A stretch of 64,000 nt of DNA from PCPOR2b sp965220385 (GCA_965220385.1 OZ244825.1:5332001-5396000), one strand, 5' to 3'. Shown: positions 8,948 to 18,275, counted from the stretch's first letter. Translations and numbers: made by a program. The notes: generated by a model not told the origin, from the sequence alone.

Positions 8948-10165
8948 TCATGGTGTAGACTGTGGGAGACGTTCCTCTTTCAACCGCTGAACCTCAGCTT
9001 CTGTATCTTCGCTCCGCACCGGCGTTGGTCCCCAATGGTCAATAGTGCTCTGACCCGGCTCGTCGCTTACCGTCACAACGGCATCCGATCTATCTCGGAC
9101 GTCGGGCTTCAGTCGTGTACCGATGCCCGGTCGTTGCGGCGCATGGAGGAAGCCATCACGGATGTCGAGGTTCGGGTCAACGAATTCGTTATACCAACCT
9201 TTATGGAAAGCAGGCACATGCTCCTGTATCATGGCGTTTGCAGAACTCATGCAGATGTGGGAGCAGGCAAAGATGTTTACAGGTCCCGTGGCATCGTGCG
9301 GTGCAAATGGCACCTGATGCGCCGAGGCAAGAATGGCGACCTTATGCGTCTCCGAAACACCGCCGGTCCATATTAAATCTGGCATGACGATACGGGCGGA
9401 GCCGTTCTCAATGAACAGTCGAAGCTGCCATCGGCTGAGGAGACGTTCGGAAATACAAACCGGAGTTTTGGTGGATTCTTGGAGTCGTAGAAGGGCGTCC
9501 GGGTTAAGCAGCGGCATCAGGTCTTCTTGCCACATCATGTCGTACGGCTCCATCGCCTGGGCGATCCGAATCGCTATGGGCAGTGCCCACTTGCCATGAG
9601 CGTCGTTGGCAATCTGCATTTCCATGCCAACCGTATCTCGGATCTCGCGGATCGGCTTGAGTGCCAGATCAAGGTCTTTGGGCGAAAGAAACTGACCGTC
9701 GCTCGCAATGGCTAACGCGATAGTAGGGCCGCCCTTAATTGCGGTGATGCCTTCATCAAGCAGCTGTTTTGCTGCCTCACCCGCACCTTCATAGGGCATC
9801 GCGGTCGCGTAGACACGGATGCGTTTGCGAACTGCGCCGCCGAGGAGTTCGTACACCGGTAAGCCGACCGCTTGACCCTTTATATCCCAAAGAGCGATGT
9901 CGAGTGCCGAAATTGCCCGCATCTCTGCGCCGCCATATCCGGCGTGGTCAGACAGGCGGAACATCGCCTCCCAATGACGCTCAATCTCGAACGGGTCACG
10001 CCCAATGAGGAGCGGTCCGAAGAAGTCGTGAATCGCCGCCGCAACTACCGATGGGGCATAGAAGGTTTCCCCCAAACCGACGATACCGGAGTCAGTATGG
10101 ACGTGGACCCAGATGTTGTGTGGCTGGGCTTTGACACGGATGGTTTCGATCTGTGTAATCTTCAT
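8948..10165 (-). CDS. Mandelate racemase/muconate lactonizing enzyme family protein (likely sugar-acid dehydratase)
   Basis: A 405-residue enolase-superfamily enzyme. The N-terminal capping domain is followed by the barrel with its metal ligands in order: Asp in IANDAHG, Glu in MWQEDL and Glu in CISERL. APHDATGP supplies the late histidine typical of the D-galactonate / D-mannonate dehydratase branch. This suggests a dehydratase acting on a sugar acid to give a 2-keto-3-deoxy acid, and the downstream HpcH/HpaI aldolase fits as the next step. The exact substrate cannot be read. Start is supported by AAGGAG 4 bases upstream. It lies 44 bases after the PhyH gene. Confidence 0.88.
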   Translation of the reverse strand: MKITQIETIRVKAQPHNIWVHVHTDSGIVGLGETFYAPSVVAAAIHDFFGPLLIGRDPFEIERHWEAMFRLSDHAGYGGAEMRAISALDIALWDIKGQAVGLPVYELLGGAVRKRIRVYATAMPYEGAGEAAKQLLDEGITAIKGGPTIALAIASDGQFLSPKDLDLALKPIREIRDTVGMEMQIANDAHGKWALPIAIRIAQAMEPYDMMWQEDLMPLLNPDALLRLQESTKTPVCISERLLSRWQLRLFIENGSARIVMPDLIWTGGVSETHKVAILASAHQVPFAPHDATGPVNIFACSHICMSSANAMIQEHVPAFHKGWYNEFVDPNLDIRDGFLHAPQRPGIGTRLKPDVRDRSDAVVTVSDEPGQSTIDHWGPTPVRSEDTEAEVQRLKEERLPQSTP

Positions 10166-10209
10166 CGCTTCTCCTTGAGGGGTTTTTTCCTTTTAGGGTA
10201 GGGAGTGGA

Positions 10210-11100
10210 TTAACGTGTAGCTTCGTGATATTTTCTGGTGAAGGGCACACACTTCAGATCCAAATCTTTCCAATAGTATTGGTACTTCTCCGATTTCCAA
10301 TCCCTATAGATCTCTTCCCATGACATACGATTGAAGTGCGGTAGGAGCGAGCCTTCGGTAATCGGTTGGGATTGACCTTGATAGCGGTAGTCGACGGAAA
10401 GACGGAGGCGGTCCTTCGTTTGGTTGGGGAGTGCCTTATGGACTGTAAGACTCTGGAAAAGCAAAATATCGCCGATCTGATAATCCGCTGATACCCATGT
10501 GAGGTCCAAGTGATCAGTGTCTACTCCCAAGCCGCCCGCACCTTCAGCTCGCTTTGTGGGTAAAACGCTAAACCTATGCGACCCCGAAAGCACCGCTAAG
10601 CTGCCGAAATGCTGTGGACAATCGCCCAAAGGAATCCAAGCGGTATAGGTCTCCTCCGTCCCTTGGATATGAATATAATCTTGGTGGGCAGGCGTCGTGT
10701 ACCTTATATTTTCAGGAAACATAATTCGCCCGATATTCCGGGGATGGGGGAGCGTCGGTTCGCCAAACAGTTTATCGCAGGCATCAAGGATTGATGGATA
10801 ATGGGCGAAGGCGTGGAAGGATTCTAAGCTTTGAAAGTCATCGAGGATGGGCCAATATCCGTCCTGTCCTTCCCGGTACGGTCCTCCGTTTCGGATGCCG
10901 TCCATCAAATCCGTCCCCTCCTTAATCCAACCGTGCCTATCGCAGATTTCGAGAAAGTCACGGCGGAGTTGGAGAACCGTGTCCGGGTCAATCAGATTCC
11001 GGAAGAAAAGATATCCATCTCGTTTCGCACGTGCCCGTAACAGATCGGGTTGATCGAGTAGGTCGTTCGATTCTACAAAGGGTTTGATTTCTGTTGGCAT
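10210..11100 (-). CDS. Phytanoyl-CoA dioxygenase family protein (first copy)
   Basis: A 296-residue Fe(II)/2-oxoglutarate oxygenase of the PhyH family. The HxD iron ligands are seen in PAHQDYIH, and the distal His in LTVHKALPNQ with a downstream Arg that would bind 2-oxoglutarate (RLRLSVDY). Such enzymes hydroxylate varied small molecules; true phytanoyl-CoA activity is not implied. It is the first gene of the minus-strand operon that goes on to the enolase-superfamily enzyme, aldolase, aldo/keto reductase and aroB. A near-perfect promoter lies 50-80 bases upstream, and GAGG is placed before the ATG. Two further PhyH proteins are in this window (20508 and 35107). Confidence 0.88.
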   Translation of the reverse strand: MPTEIKPFVESNDLLDQPDLLRARAKRDGYLFFRNLIDPDTVLQLRRDFLEICDRHGWIKEGTDLMDGIRNGGPYREGQDGYWPILDDFQSLESFHAFAHYPSILDACDKLFGEPTLPHPRNIGRIMFPENIRYTTPAHQDYIHIQGTEETYTAWIPLGDCPQHFGSLAVLSGSHRFSVLPTKRAEGAGGLGVDTDHLDLTWVSADYQIGDILLFQSLTVHKALPNQTKDRLRLSVDYRYQGQSQPITEGSLLPHFNRMSWEEIYRDWKSEKYQYYWKDLDLKCVPFTRKYHEATR

Positions 11101-11150
11101 AGGTCGCCTCGTTGATTCGAATTGTTATAAGAATGGCGTAAAACGCACAT

Positions 11151-11179
11151 ATTATACAGCCTTGCTAAAAGCCTGTCAA
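11151..11179 (-). promoter_or_regulatory. Consensus sigma-70-type promoter of the PhyH-to-aroB operon
   Basis: Reading the minus strand, TTGACA is followed after exactly 17 bases by TATAAT, both full consensus. It lies about 50 bases before the PhyH start codon, in a region divergent from the promoter at 11251. Confidence 0.85.
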
Positions 11180-11250
11180 TCGGTAAGTCACGAGAATAAA
11201 AACAGGTGAGTGAACACAGTCATTGATGCCTACTTTCAAATTTTGGGGCG

Positions 11251-11279
11251 TTGACATTTCCTGTCAGATATGATACATT
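11251..11279 (+). promoter_or_regulatory. Promoter of the epimerase-like gene
   Basis: TTGACA, a 17-base spacer, then TACATT, 55 bases upstream of the epimerase-like gene. It is back to back with the leftward promoter at 11151-11179; the two -35 boxes are about 70 bases apart. Confidence 0.7.
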
Positions 11280-11333
11280 TGACGCATATCAATTGTCAGA
11301 AAATAGCCTTATTTTACGAGAGAGAATTGTAGC

Positions 11334-12230
11334 ATGTACATTGCGCTGACAGGTGCCACAGGATTTGTCGGGTCACACACAGTTAAGCCACTTGTCGAAG
11401 GGGGACACCGCATCCGTGCGCTTGTGCGGCCATCAAGAGATACCTCTTGGCTTGAGGAGTTGGGGGTTGAGATTTGCAGGGGAGAACTGACCGATGAGAC
11501 TGCCTTATACGCATTCGTTAAAGAGGCGGACGTTGTCCTCCATACCGCCTATGATTCCGCGGTAGAGAACCGGCAACTTGAATACCTACGCTCCAATGTC
11601 TTTGGATCGCTGACCCTGCTTGAGCTTTCTCGCCTTGCCGGTGTTCGACAGTTCATCTGCACGACAAGTACCTATCTCCTCCGTTCCGATGTATATACGC
11701 TGGCAGATGTACATCAGACACCGATTACAGAAGATTCGCCGCCAATCTCTCCCCAGAACAGCTATGTCATGCATAACAGTGTCTTGGAATCGGCATGTCG
11801 AACCTATTATACACAGTTCGGGTTGAACACAACCGCTTTCCGTTGCGCATGGATATATGGAGTCCATCCCAATTTGGAGAAAACCGTCTGGCGCGACATC
11901 TTTGAAACAGTTCAAAGGGATACCAAGTACGAAAGCACATTCGGATGCGATGTTGTCGCTGTCGATGATGTTGCAGCGGCACTGACGGCAGCGGTAGATA
12001 ACCCCGCATCTTTTGGTCAGGTCTTTAACCTGTGCGATATGTTTGTGTATAACCAAGAATTGGCACAGTTAGCACAGGAGGTAACCCGCGGCAAAGCCAA
12101 AATCGTTCACTCTAAACTCCCAAAGTCCGCAGCGATAAGTTCCGAGGGAGTAAAAAGGTTAGGCGTAGATCTACATCGGGGTTTGGATGGCATCCGCGAC
12201 TATTTTGAAGCACTGCACAGGTTGATTTAG
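11334..12230 (+). CDS. NAD-dependent epimerase/dehydratase family protein
   Basis: A 298-residue extended SDR. The N-terminal glycine motif is GATGFVGSHT, a catalytic-type STYLLRS serine region is near residue 115, and Tyr occurs in QNSYVMHNS, but the usual YxxxK spacing is not clear: after Tyr the lysine position holds Asn. That may mean an atypical or inactive active site. The family reduces or epimerises nucleotide sugars, flavonoids or 3-hydroxy compounds; no substrate can be named. It is followed after 28 bases by the peptidase gene and may be co-transcribed with it from the promoter at 11251. Confidence 0.82.
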   Translation: MYIALTGATGFVGSHTVKPLVEGGHRIRALVRPSRDTSWLEELGVEICRGELTDETALYAFVKEADVVLHTAYDSAVENRQLEYLRSNVFGSLTLLELSRLAGVRQFICTTSTYLLRSDVYTLADVHQTPITEDSPPISPQNSYVMHNSVLESACRTYYTQFGLNTTAFRCAWIYGVHPNLEKTVWRDIFETVQRDTKYESTFGCDVVAVDDVAAALTAAVDNPASFGQVFNLCDMFVYNQELAQLAQEVTRGKAKIVHSKLPKSAAISSEGVKRLGVDLHRGLDGIRDYFEALHRLI

Positions 12231-12258
12231 CACCTATCCAATATGGCATTGGATCAAA

Positions 12259-13212
12259 ATGACAATTCCGTTAGAAAACGATACAATCACCGCCATCGAC
12301 GGTCTCAAAGTTGGTCATGTGACGAATGAAAAGGCGCGCACAGGATGTACAGTGATTCTTTGTGAGTCTGGAGCTGTCGCCGGTGTTGATGTCCGAGGAT
12401 CCGCACCCGGCACCAGAGAGACCGATGCCATTCGTCCCGGCGGATTGGTCGAGAAAGTCCATGCGGTGTTGCTTACAGGCGGTAGCGCGTTTGGATTGGA
12501 GGCAGCAGGCGGTGTAATGCAGTTTCTTGAGGAACGTGGCGTTGGTTTCCCAGCAGGTCCAGTGCGTGTCCCAATTGTACCGAGTGCTGTTATCTTCGAT
12601 CTGGGTGTCGGAGATCCAAGGGTGCGTCCAGACCGAGAGATGGGCTATCACGCTTGCGTGAATGCCACCAATACTAAGATTGAGATGGGACAGGTGGGTG
12701 CTGGAACAGGCGCAACGGTTGGGAAGGGAGCAGGGCTTCAGCCATCAAATGGTGGGATCGGATCGGCGTGTCGAGTGCTGAAGTCGGGACTGATGGTCGG
12801 GGCGATTGTCGTCGTCAACGCGGTCGGAAACGTTGTTGATCCAACGACCGGAGAGATTATAGCAGGCGCGAAAGACCCGGAGACGGGAGAATTTGTGAAT
12901 ATTACAGAGAGATTATCTGACCCGGACGAAAAAGATCAATTTCAAACGCCTAATACAAATACAACCATCGGTGCCGTTGCTACTAACGCAGCCCTTTCCC
13001 CAACAGAAGTTACGAAAGTTGCGCAGATAGCGCACGATGGCTTGGCGCGAACGATTCATCCGGTGCATACCATGTTCGATGGCGATACAATTTTCGCGCT
13101 TTCAACAGGAACGCACGATGCACCGGTCAATACCGTTGGCATCGTCGCAGCGGAGGTGATGGCAGAGGCGATCTGTCGTGCTGTGAAACGCGACACAACG
13201 TGCGATCCCTAA
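12259..13212 (+). CDS. P1 family (DmpA-like) self-processing peptidase
   Basis: A 317-residue member of peptidase family S58/P1, N-terminal-nucleophile hydrolases that cleave themselves into two chains and act as aminopeptidases or amidases. Family features are seen: TAIDGLKVGH near the N-terminus, GCTVIL, the RGSAPGTRETD segment, LLTGGSAFGLEAA, GAGTGATVGK and, near residue 240, the NTTIGAVATNA segment where the new N-terminal Thr/Ser forms after self-cleavage. The residue just before the nucleophile differs among subfamilies, so the exact cleavage bond is not assigned. The last four bases overlap the stop of the opposite-strand coiled-coil gene. Confidence 0.88.
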   Translation: MTIPLENDTITAIDGLKVGHVTNEKARTGCTVILCESGAVAGVDVRGSAPGTRETDAIRPGGLVEKVHAVLLTGGSAFGLEAAGGVMQFLEERGVGFPAGPVRVPIVPSAVIFDLGVGDPRVRPDREMGYHACVNATNTKIEMGQVGAGTGATVGKGAGLQPSNGGIGSACRVLKSGLMVGAIVVVNAVGNVVDPTTGEIIAGAKDPETGEFVNITERLSDPDEKDQFQTPNTNTTIGAVATNAALSPTEVTKVAQIAHDGLARTIHPVHTMFDGDTIFALSTGTHDAPVNTVGIVAAEVMAEAICRAVKRDTTCDP

Positions 13213-13670
13213 GCCTCATATCCATACTTCTGGCCCGCGGGAAGTGGCTCGCGCAGAATACGTGACTTCAGTTGTCTAACGGTTTGGCGAATTGCACCGC
13301 TAAAACCTTGGGACTCCTGCAAAATATCAATCTGTTCGGCTTGTCGCTCCACCTGTTGGCTCAAGTGCATGATAATTGCTTGGGCGCGTTTACTTGATTC
13401 TTCAGAGGCGGTTTGCATCTGCTCAATCATGGCGTCTGATCGCTTGATTTCCGACTCCATGCGTTTTTCTAGCCGTTCAATTTGGGTGCAGAGATACTGA
13501 TTCTCTTCGGTTAATTTTTCAATTAGTGTGGCTTTTTCGCGGACTAATACCTGCAGATGAGCGAGTTGAATGTTTCGTAGCGGAGGTTGATATGCCGAAT
13601 CGCTCGACTCTGATATTGATATAGTTTGCAAGGCTTCCGTTGCTTCCATTGGTGTTTCAGTGATTGCCAT
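13209..13670 (-). CDS. Small coiled-coil protein of unknown function
   Basis: A 153-residue protein not recognised as a known family. From about residue 35 to 120 it is a long run of charged heptads (Leu/Ile/Met with Glu, Lys, Arg, Gln), as expected of a coiled coil. The C-terminus is basic (LKSRILREP). No signal peptide or membrane segment is seen. An upstream GTG/ATG could add nine residues, but the ATG at 13670 has AGGAG six bases before it and is the better start. It converges with the peptidase gene and overlaps its stop by four bases. Possible roles, such as scaffold or DNA-associated protein, are guesses. Confidence 0.7.
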   Translation of the reverse strand: MAITETPMEATEALQTISISESSDSAYQPPLRNIQLAHLQVLVREKATLIEKLTEENQYLCTQIERLEKRMESEIKRSDAMIEQMQTASEESSKRAQAIIMHLSQQVERQAEQIDILQESQGFSGAIRQTVRQLKSRILREPLPAGQKYGYEA

Positions 13671-13732
13671 TGTGTACTCCTGTCTCACAGTTCGCATTTT
13701 AATTTTTAATTTTGTATCACTCGATATTTATT

Positions 13733-13917
13733 TAGGAGTTACGTAGTTCAGTTTGTAGTAGGGCGATTTATCGACCATCCGGACGCGCAATGAATTGCGC
13801 TATTACAAACCTAAGACCTTACTGTAGTTGCCCGATTCACTGGGCGTTGGAAATGGCGTACTGCGGTGATTCATCACCGAACTACAAAGTTTTGAGTGTT
13901 CAAGTGCGTAAGTCCTA
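13733..13917. repeat. Type A palindromic element with terminal inverted repeats (copy 1)
   Basis: The 185-base element fills most of the 320-base gap before glnE. Its left end (TAGGAGTTACGTAGTT) is an imperfect inverted repeat of its right end (AAGTGCGTAAGTCCTA). Inside are hairpins with cores of the form GATTTATC, GATTCATC and AATGAATT and complementary arms, bounded by TGTAG and CTACA. It encodes no protein. Other copies are at 17217, 26006, 27452 and 37901. Confidence 0.75.
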
Positions 13918-13990
13918 TTTATTTTAGCTATGATGATAACGTGCTTGTGGAAGAATTTGTTTCAATTCCTGACAAGCAAAAGGAAACACT

Positions 13991-16900
13991 ATGATTTCAA
14001 ATCTCACTCCGAAAGATCTCATTCTTTCCCCCGATGACCTCTCGGCGGAAGCAGTTAGTCAAATCCTTGAACCGTATGGGTTCCAGGATGTTCAAGGTGT
14101 AAATCGCCGCCTCGACAACTTAGCAGACATACCCCCATATCGTGAAGCGTTTGCCGAAATTGTCAGCCATTTGTTGAGCGCATCGGCGGATTCGCCGGAC
14201 CCGGATGCGGCACTGAACAATTTTGAGCGTTTTGCCAACGCGACATTTGATCGGCTTTGGCTCTATCGCCTGCTGCATGATGCCCCTTTTCTTCTGAGAA
14301 TACTGTCAACCTGCTTTGGATCCAGTATCTATTTCTCAGATATTTTGGTGCGGAATCCTGAGTACTTTTACGAACTCATGGATGCTGGGATGATGAGCGA
14401 CCCGAAAGACCGCGAAACGATGTATGGCGAACTATCCCAAGCGGTGCAGCCGTTTGATCTGGCAGAGCAGAAGTTGAACGCGATTCGTGGCTATAAGCGG
14501 AAGGAGAGTTTACGACTGGGGCTGCGCGATCTGCTGGGTGACGCCGATCTTGAAACAACGACACGGGAGTTGACCAACCTCGCGGAGGCGGCACTACAAG
14601 TCTGCTATGAAATCGGTACAGATGAACTTACCCCCAAAATGGGCATCCCTTGGGGTGAACTCCCCAACGGCGAAAAGGTCCCGAGCACACTCACTGTGAT
14701 AGCGATGGGCAAGTTTGGGGGATATGAGCTCAACTTCAGTTCAGATATCGATGTGATGTTCGCTTACTCACACGATGGGATGACGGATCAAGGTGTTGAG
14801 AATCAGGAATATTTCGCTAAGCTCTGCGAATTTATTATCAACGGGATGAGCCAAGTCACTAAGGCGGGCTATGTTTTCCGCGTTGATGTCCGTTTGCGTC
14901 CTGAGAGCCGGGCGGGCGTGATTGCCCGCTCCATCGACAGCTACGAAGCCTATTACGAAGGCTGGGGCGAGATTTGGGAACGCCAAGCGCTAATCAAAGC
15001 CCGTCCCGTTGCCGGTGACCTCAAATTAGGGGAACAGTTCATTCGGACTATTCAGCCCTTTGTCTATCGCCGATACCTTGATGAATCCTCTATTACGGAG
15101 ATAAAACTGGATGTTCGCCAGACGAAAGCGCGGATTGAAAGTCAAGTCCGGGAGCAGGGCGATGACGTGATGACACATGTTAAACTCGGTATCGGCGGCA
15201 TTCGTGATATCGAGTTTACCATCCAATGCCTCCAACTAATCCACGGGGGCCCCACCCCAGCGTTGCGGAATTATAACTCACTGCAAACTATTGACCTACT
15301 CTACCGCCATGGAGCGCTTGATCAGATGGATCGGGATATCCTCGCCGATGCCTACCGTTTCCTGCGGACAGTTGAGCATCGTATCCAGATGTTAGCTGAT
15401 TTGCAGCGCTATTCTCTTCCCTCTAGCGAACCGGAACTAATTAAACTTGCCAAGCGGATTGGGTATCAGGATAGCGAGGCTGGTTCTGCTTTAGAAGCCT
15501 TTGAGATGGACTACACGCTACATACAGATGCAGTTCGGTCAATTTTTAGCAAGGTTTTAACACCGCCGGTTTCAGATAGCGAAGTAGATATAGAAGCCGT
15601 GCTCATCGCTACCGAGCCAAGGGTGATACGCGACCTCCTGGAGCCCGTTGGATTTGCTGATGCGCGAGAAGCCCATCAGCGATTGAAACGAATGGCGGAA
15701 GGTTCCGATGGTGTGCGATTTTCTCCGCATGTCCGCCGATTGTTTGTTGATCTCGCACCGACACTGCTGCGTCTGTTGAGCGAATCCCCCGACCCTGACA
15801 CGGCACTTCATTACATTGAAACCTTCGCAAGCAAGGTAGGAGCGCGTAGCTCCCACTACGCGATGTTTAACGAACAACCAACCACGCTTGAGCTATTGAC
15901 CAAGCTATGTGGAACCAGTCGTTTCTTAGCTGAGCTATTAACCGCGCAGCCAGAATCCTTTGATGTGTTGACTGCCCCGGCGGTGATGGACCATCCCAAA
16001 ACGGCATCCGAAATCTGTATGGAGGCACTTCAGGAAATCGCAGATGGAACACCGGATCAGGTGTTTCAGGCATTAAGACGGTATAAAAACAGCGAGATCC
16101 TGCGAATCGGTATGCGGAATATTCTGGGACAAGCAAATCTGTGGGCTACGACGACTGAACTCTCCGATCTTGCGGAAGGCACCTTGCAGGCAATGTATTC
16201 CCATATCAACGCAGAATTACAAAACGAGTATGGGAAGCCGTTGGAGAAGCATGGGAATCAAAGGGAAATTTCTTCCACAAACAAAAAGACGGATGTAGAT
16301 TTGCCTGTGGCGCGTTTTGCCGTAATCGGTATGGGGAAATTCGGCGGGCGGGAACTCAATTTTAGCGCGGATCTCGATCTGATGCTTGTCTACTCCGCTG
16401 AAGGCGAAACAACACAAGGCACCCCTAATGCAGATTATTTTAGTAGACTTGGATTAGAACTGGTCAATCGGATGAAGGGGAATACGGGAGGCGGTGGAAT
16501 CTATGAGATTGATCTGCGACTCCGCCCATTTGGTTCAGGCGGTGCGATTGCATTGTCTCTGGAAGGCTACCAAGGTTACTATGAAAAAGACGCGGAAACG
16601 TGGGAGCGTCAGGCGCTAATCCGTGCCCGCCCCGTTGCTGGGGATATCCAATTAGGTCAAGAGTTTATTAAACAAGCACATGCCTTTGCCTACGGTCAAT
16701 CGCTAACCGCTGAACAGATCACACATATTGTCCACAATCGGCGGCGCAAAGAAGCACAAACGACGCGCCGAACCTTTACCTCAGCTACCGCACGTCGTCG
16801 GAGACGCAGAAGAAAACAGCAGATCGATGTTAAGTCTGGATACGGGGGACTCATCGATATCGAATTTGTAGCCCAGACGCTTCAGTTACTGCACGGTATG

Positions 16901-17206
16901 ACGCATCCACAGGTGCGGGTACAGAACACCGTTGAGGCGATTCACCGGCTGCATGAAGTTACAGCTTTGACCCGGGATCAGCGGGAGCAGCTCCTCCTCG
17001 CATACGAATTTCTGAGGAATGTGGAAAATAGCTTGCGAATCGTTCATGATCGACCGTTGGACGCCCTACCGGATAAAGCTCATGAACTGGAGCAGCTCGT
17101 TAAACGACTCGGCTACGAAGATGGGACACAGCGGTTTTTGAAGGACTACCATTGGTGTACAGAAACCACACGGACGTTATTTAATCAGTTGTTGAACGTG
17201 CAGTAA
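13991..17206 (+). CDS. glnE: Bifunctional glutamine synthetase adenylyltransferase/adenylyl-removing enzyme
   Basis: A 1071-residue GlnE, longer than the roughly 950 residues usual in enterobacteria. Two nucleotidyltransferase domains are visible: GKFGGYELNFSSDIDVM near residue 237 and GKFGGRELNFSADLDLM near residue 780, each followed by its RLRPxxxxG segment and WERQALIxARPVAGD. The N-terminal one normally removes AMP from glutamine synthetase and the C-terminal one adds it, in response to PII and glutamine. Odd points: a very basic stretch of about 30 residues near 915-945, rich in Arg with a run of seven, just before the helical segment containing GYGGLIDIEF, and an extra segment near 745-765. 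Start has AAAGGA upstream. No glnA or glnB is in the window. Confidence 0.95.
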   Translation: MISNLTPKDLILSPDDLSAEAVSQILEPYGFQDVQGVNRRLDNLADIPPYREAFAEIVSHLLSASADSPDPDAALNNFERFANATFDRLWLYRLLHDAPFLLRILSTCFGSSIYFSDILVRNPEYFYELMDAGMMSDPKDRETMYGELSQAVQPFDLAEQKLNAIRGYKRKESLRLGLRDLLGDADLETTTRELTNLAEAALQVCYEIGTDELTPKMGIPWGELPNGEKVPSTLTVIAMGKFGGYELNFSSDIDVMFAYSHDGMTDQGVENQEYFAKLCEFIINGMSQVTKAGYVFRVDVRLRPESRAGVIARSIDSYEAYYEGWGEIWERQALIKARPVAGDLKLGEQFIRTIQPFVYRRYLDESSITEIKLDVRQTKARIESQVREQGDDVMTHVKLGIGGIRDIEFTIQCLQLIHGGPTPALRNYNSLQTIDLLYRHGALDQMDRDILADAYRFLRTVEHRIQMLADLQRYSLPSSEPELIKLAKRIGYQDSEAGSALEAFEMDYTLHTDAVRSIFSKVLTPPVSDSEVDIEAVLIATEPRVIRDLLEPVGFADAREAHQRLKRMAEGSDGVRFSPHVRRLFVDLAPTLLRLLSESPDPDTALHYIETFASKVGARSSHYAMFNEQPTTLELLTKLCGTSRFLAELLTAQPESFDVLTAPAVMDHPKTASEICMEALQEIADGTPDQVFQALRRYKNSEILRIGMRNILGQANLWATTTELSDLAEGTLQAMYSHINAELQNEYGKPLEKHGNQREISSTNKKTDVDLPVARFAVIGMGKFGGRELNFSADLDLMLVYSAEGETTQGTPNADYFSRLGLELVNRMKGNTGGGGIYEIDLRLRPFGSGGAIALSLEGYQGYYEKDAETWERQALIRARPVAGDIQLGQEFIKQAHAFAYGQSLTAEQITHIVHNRRRKEAQTTRRTFTSATARRRRRRRKQQIDVKSGYGGLIDIEFVAQTLQLLHGMTHPQVRVQNTVEAIHRLHEVTALTRDQREQLLLAYEFLRNVENSLRIVHDRPLDALPDKAHELEQLVKRLGYEDGTQRFLKDYHWCTETTRTLFNQLLNVQ

Positions 17207-17216
17207 TTCGACTCAA

Positions 17217-17407
17217 TTAGGACGTGCGCCCTTCAGATTGTAGTTACCGAATTCGTCGGGTGTCAAAGGGTATGTTCAGATTCCACAACCATCGTAGACA
17301 GGGCATCCCCGATGAATCGGGACAGGCAGGATTCGGAGCAACTTGCCCCGCATTGGTGATGAACTATCGAATTATAATACCCCATCGTTCGACTGCGTGA
17401 GTCCTAT
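17217..17407. repeat. Type A palindromic element (copy 2)
   Basis: Lies between the stop of glnE and the stop of the convergent SDR. Left end TTAGGACGTGCGCCCTTC and right end GACTGCGTGAGTCCTAT are imperfect inverted repeats. The interior holds CCCCGATGAATCGGGA, the palindrome found in many other places in the window, and a TGTAGTT module. Non-coding. Confidence 0.72.
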
Positions 17408-17420
17408 CAATATTGATTTC

Positions 17421-18212
17421 TCAAAATAACCCACGTGCGGCGCCTCCATCCACTGTCATCACTTGGCCCGTGATGTTTCCAGCTTGTTCGCTGCATAGAA
17501 GAGCGACAAGTGCAGCCAATTCCTCTGCCTCGCCCATCCGACCAATAACTGAGGCTTCAGCGGTTTCTGATTCAATTTCCGCATAGCTTCTGTTTTGTGC
17601 TGCTGCTGCCTGTCGTATCAATTCTTCGCCCAGCGGTGTCCGAAACGGTCCAGGACAAACGGTATTGACCAGAATTCCTGCAGGTCCCAGTTCATTAGCG
17701 AGCGACTTGCTCAGTGCCGCTACGCCTGCTCGAAAAACGCTGGAGATGAGATAGGGCGTGCCAGGTTCCTTAACAGCAATACTGGTGATGTGCACGATGC
17801 GCCCCCAATTCGCCTGCTGCATATGTGGGATGACAGTGCGGCAGAGCCGGATAACCGGCAGCAAAACACCCTCATAACCTCCCTGCCAATCCACATCTGT
17901 TAAGTCTGAGAAGGCACCCATTTGCGGGTGTCCAACGTTGGTAACGAGAATATCAACGGTTCCGAATTCTTCCACACCCCTCTCAACCAGCCGTTCAATG
18001 TCTTCTTCTTTTGTGAGATCGCAAACAACGGGTAATATCCGTGAGTCACTTTCAGCGCGTATGGATGCCGCTGTCTCACTAAGTGCTCGCTCGTTACGCG
18101 CACAGATCACTACGCTCGCGCCTTCGTGAGCCAACGCTGTTGCACACGCCCTTCCCAAGCCCTTGCTCGCCGCACAAACAACCGCAACTTTTTGATTTAA
18201 TCCTAAGTCCAT
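17421..18212 (-). CDS. SDR family oxidoreductase
   Basis: A 263-residue classical short-chain dehydrogenase. The cofactor motif (AASKGLGRACA) is at the N-terminus, VTNVGHP replaces the usual NNAG, the catalytic Ser is in HITSIAV, and the late PG motif (VCPGPFRTPL) and C-terminal VDGGAARG are present. At the YxxxK site the sequence reads SSVFRAGVAALSKSL: the usual active-site Tyr appears replaced, so activity is uncertain. An in-frame ATG 63 bases upstream gives an unlikely leader; the chosen start has GGAGG eight bases before it. A promoter lies at 18247-18275. Substrate unknown. Confidence 0.87.
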   Translation of the reverse strand: MDLGLNQKVAVVCAASKGLGRACATALAHEGASVVICARNERALSETAASIRAESDSRILPVVCDLTKEEDIERLVERGVEEFGTVDILVTNVGHPQMGAFSDLTDVDWQGGYEGVLLPVIRLCRTVIPHMQQANWGRIVHITSIAVKEPGTPYLISSVFRAGVAALSKSLANELGPAGILVNTVCPGPFRTPLGEELIRQAAAAQNRSYAEIESETAEASVIGRMGEAEELAALVALLCSEQAGNITGQVMTVDGGAARGLF

Positions 18213-18246
18213 CGATGTTTCCTCCTTCTTTATCCTTTTGTGCTTG

Positions 18247-18275
18247 AGTATAGCGCACAGCACTGGATGAATCAA
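18247..18275 (-). promoter_or_regulatory. Promoter of the leftward SDR gene
   Basis: Minus-strand TTGATT, 17-base spacer, TATACT, 35-60 bases upstream of the SDR start at 18212. Confidence 0.6.
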
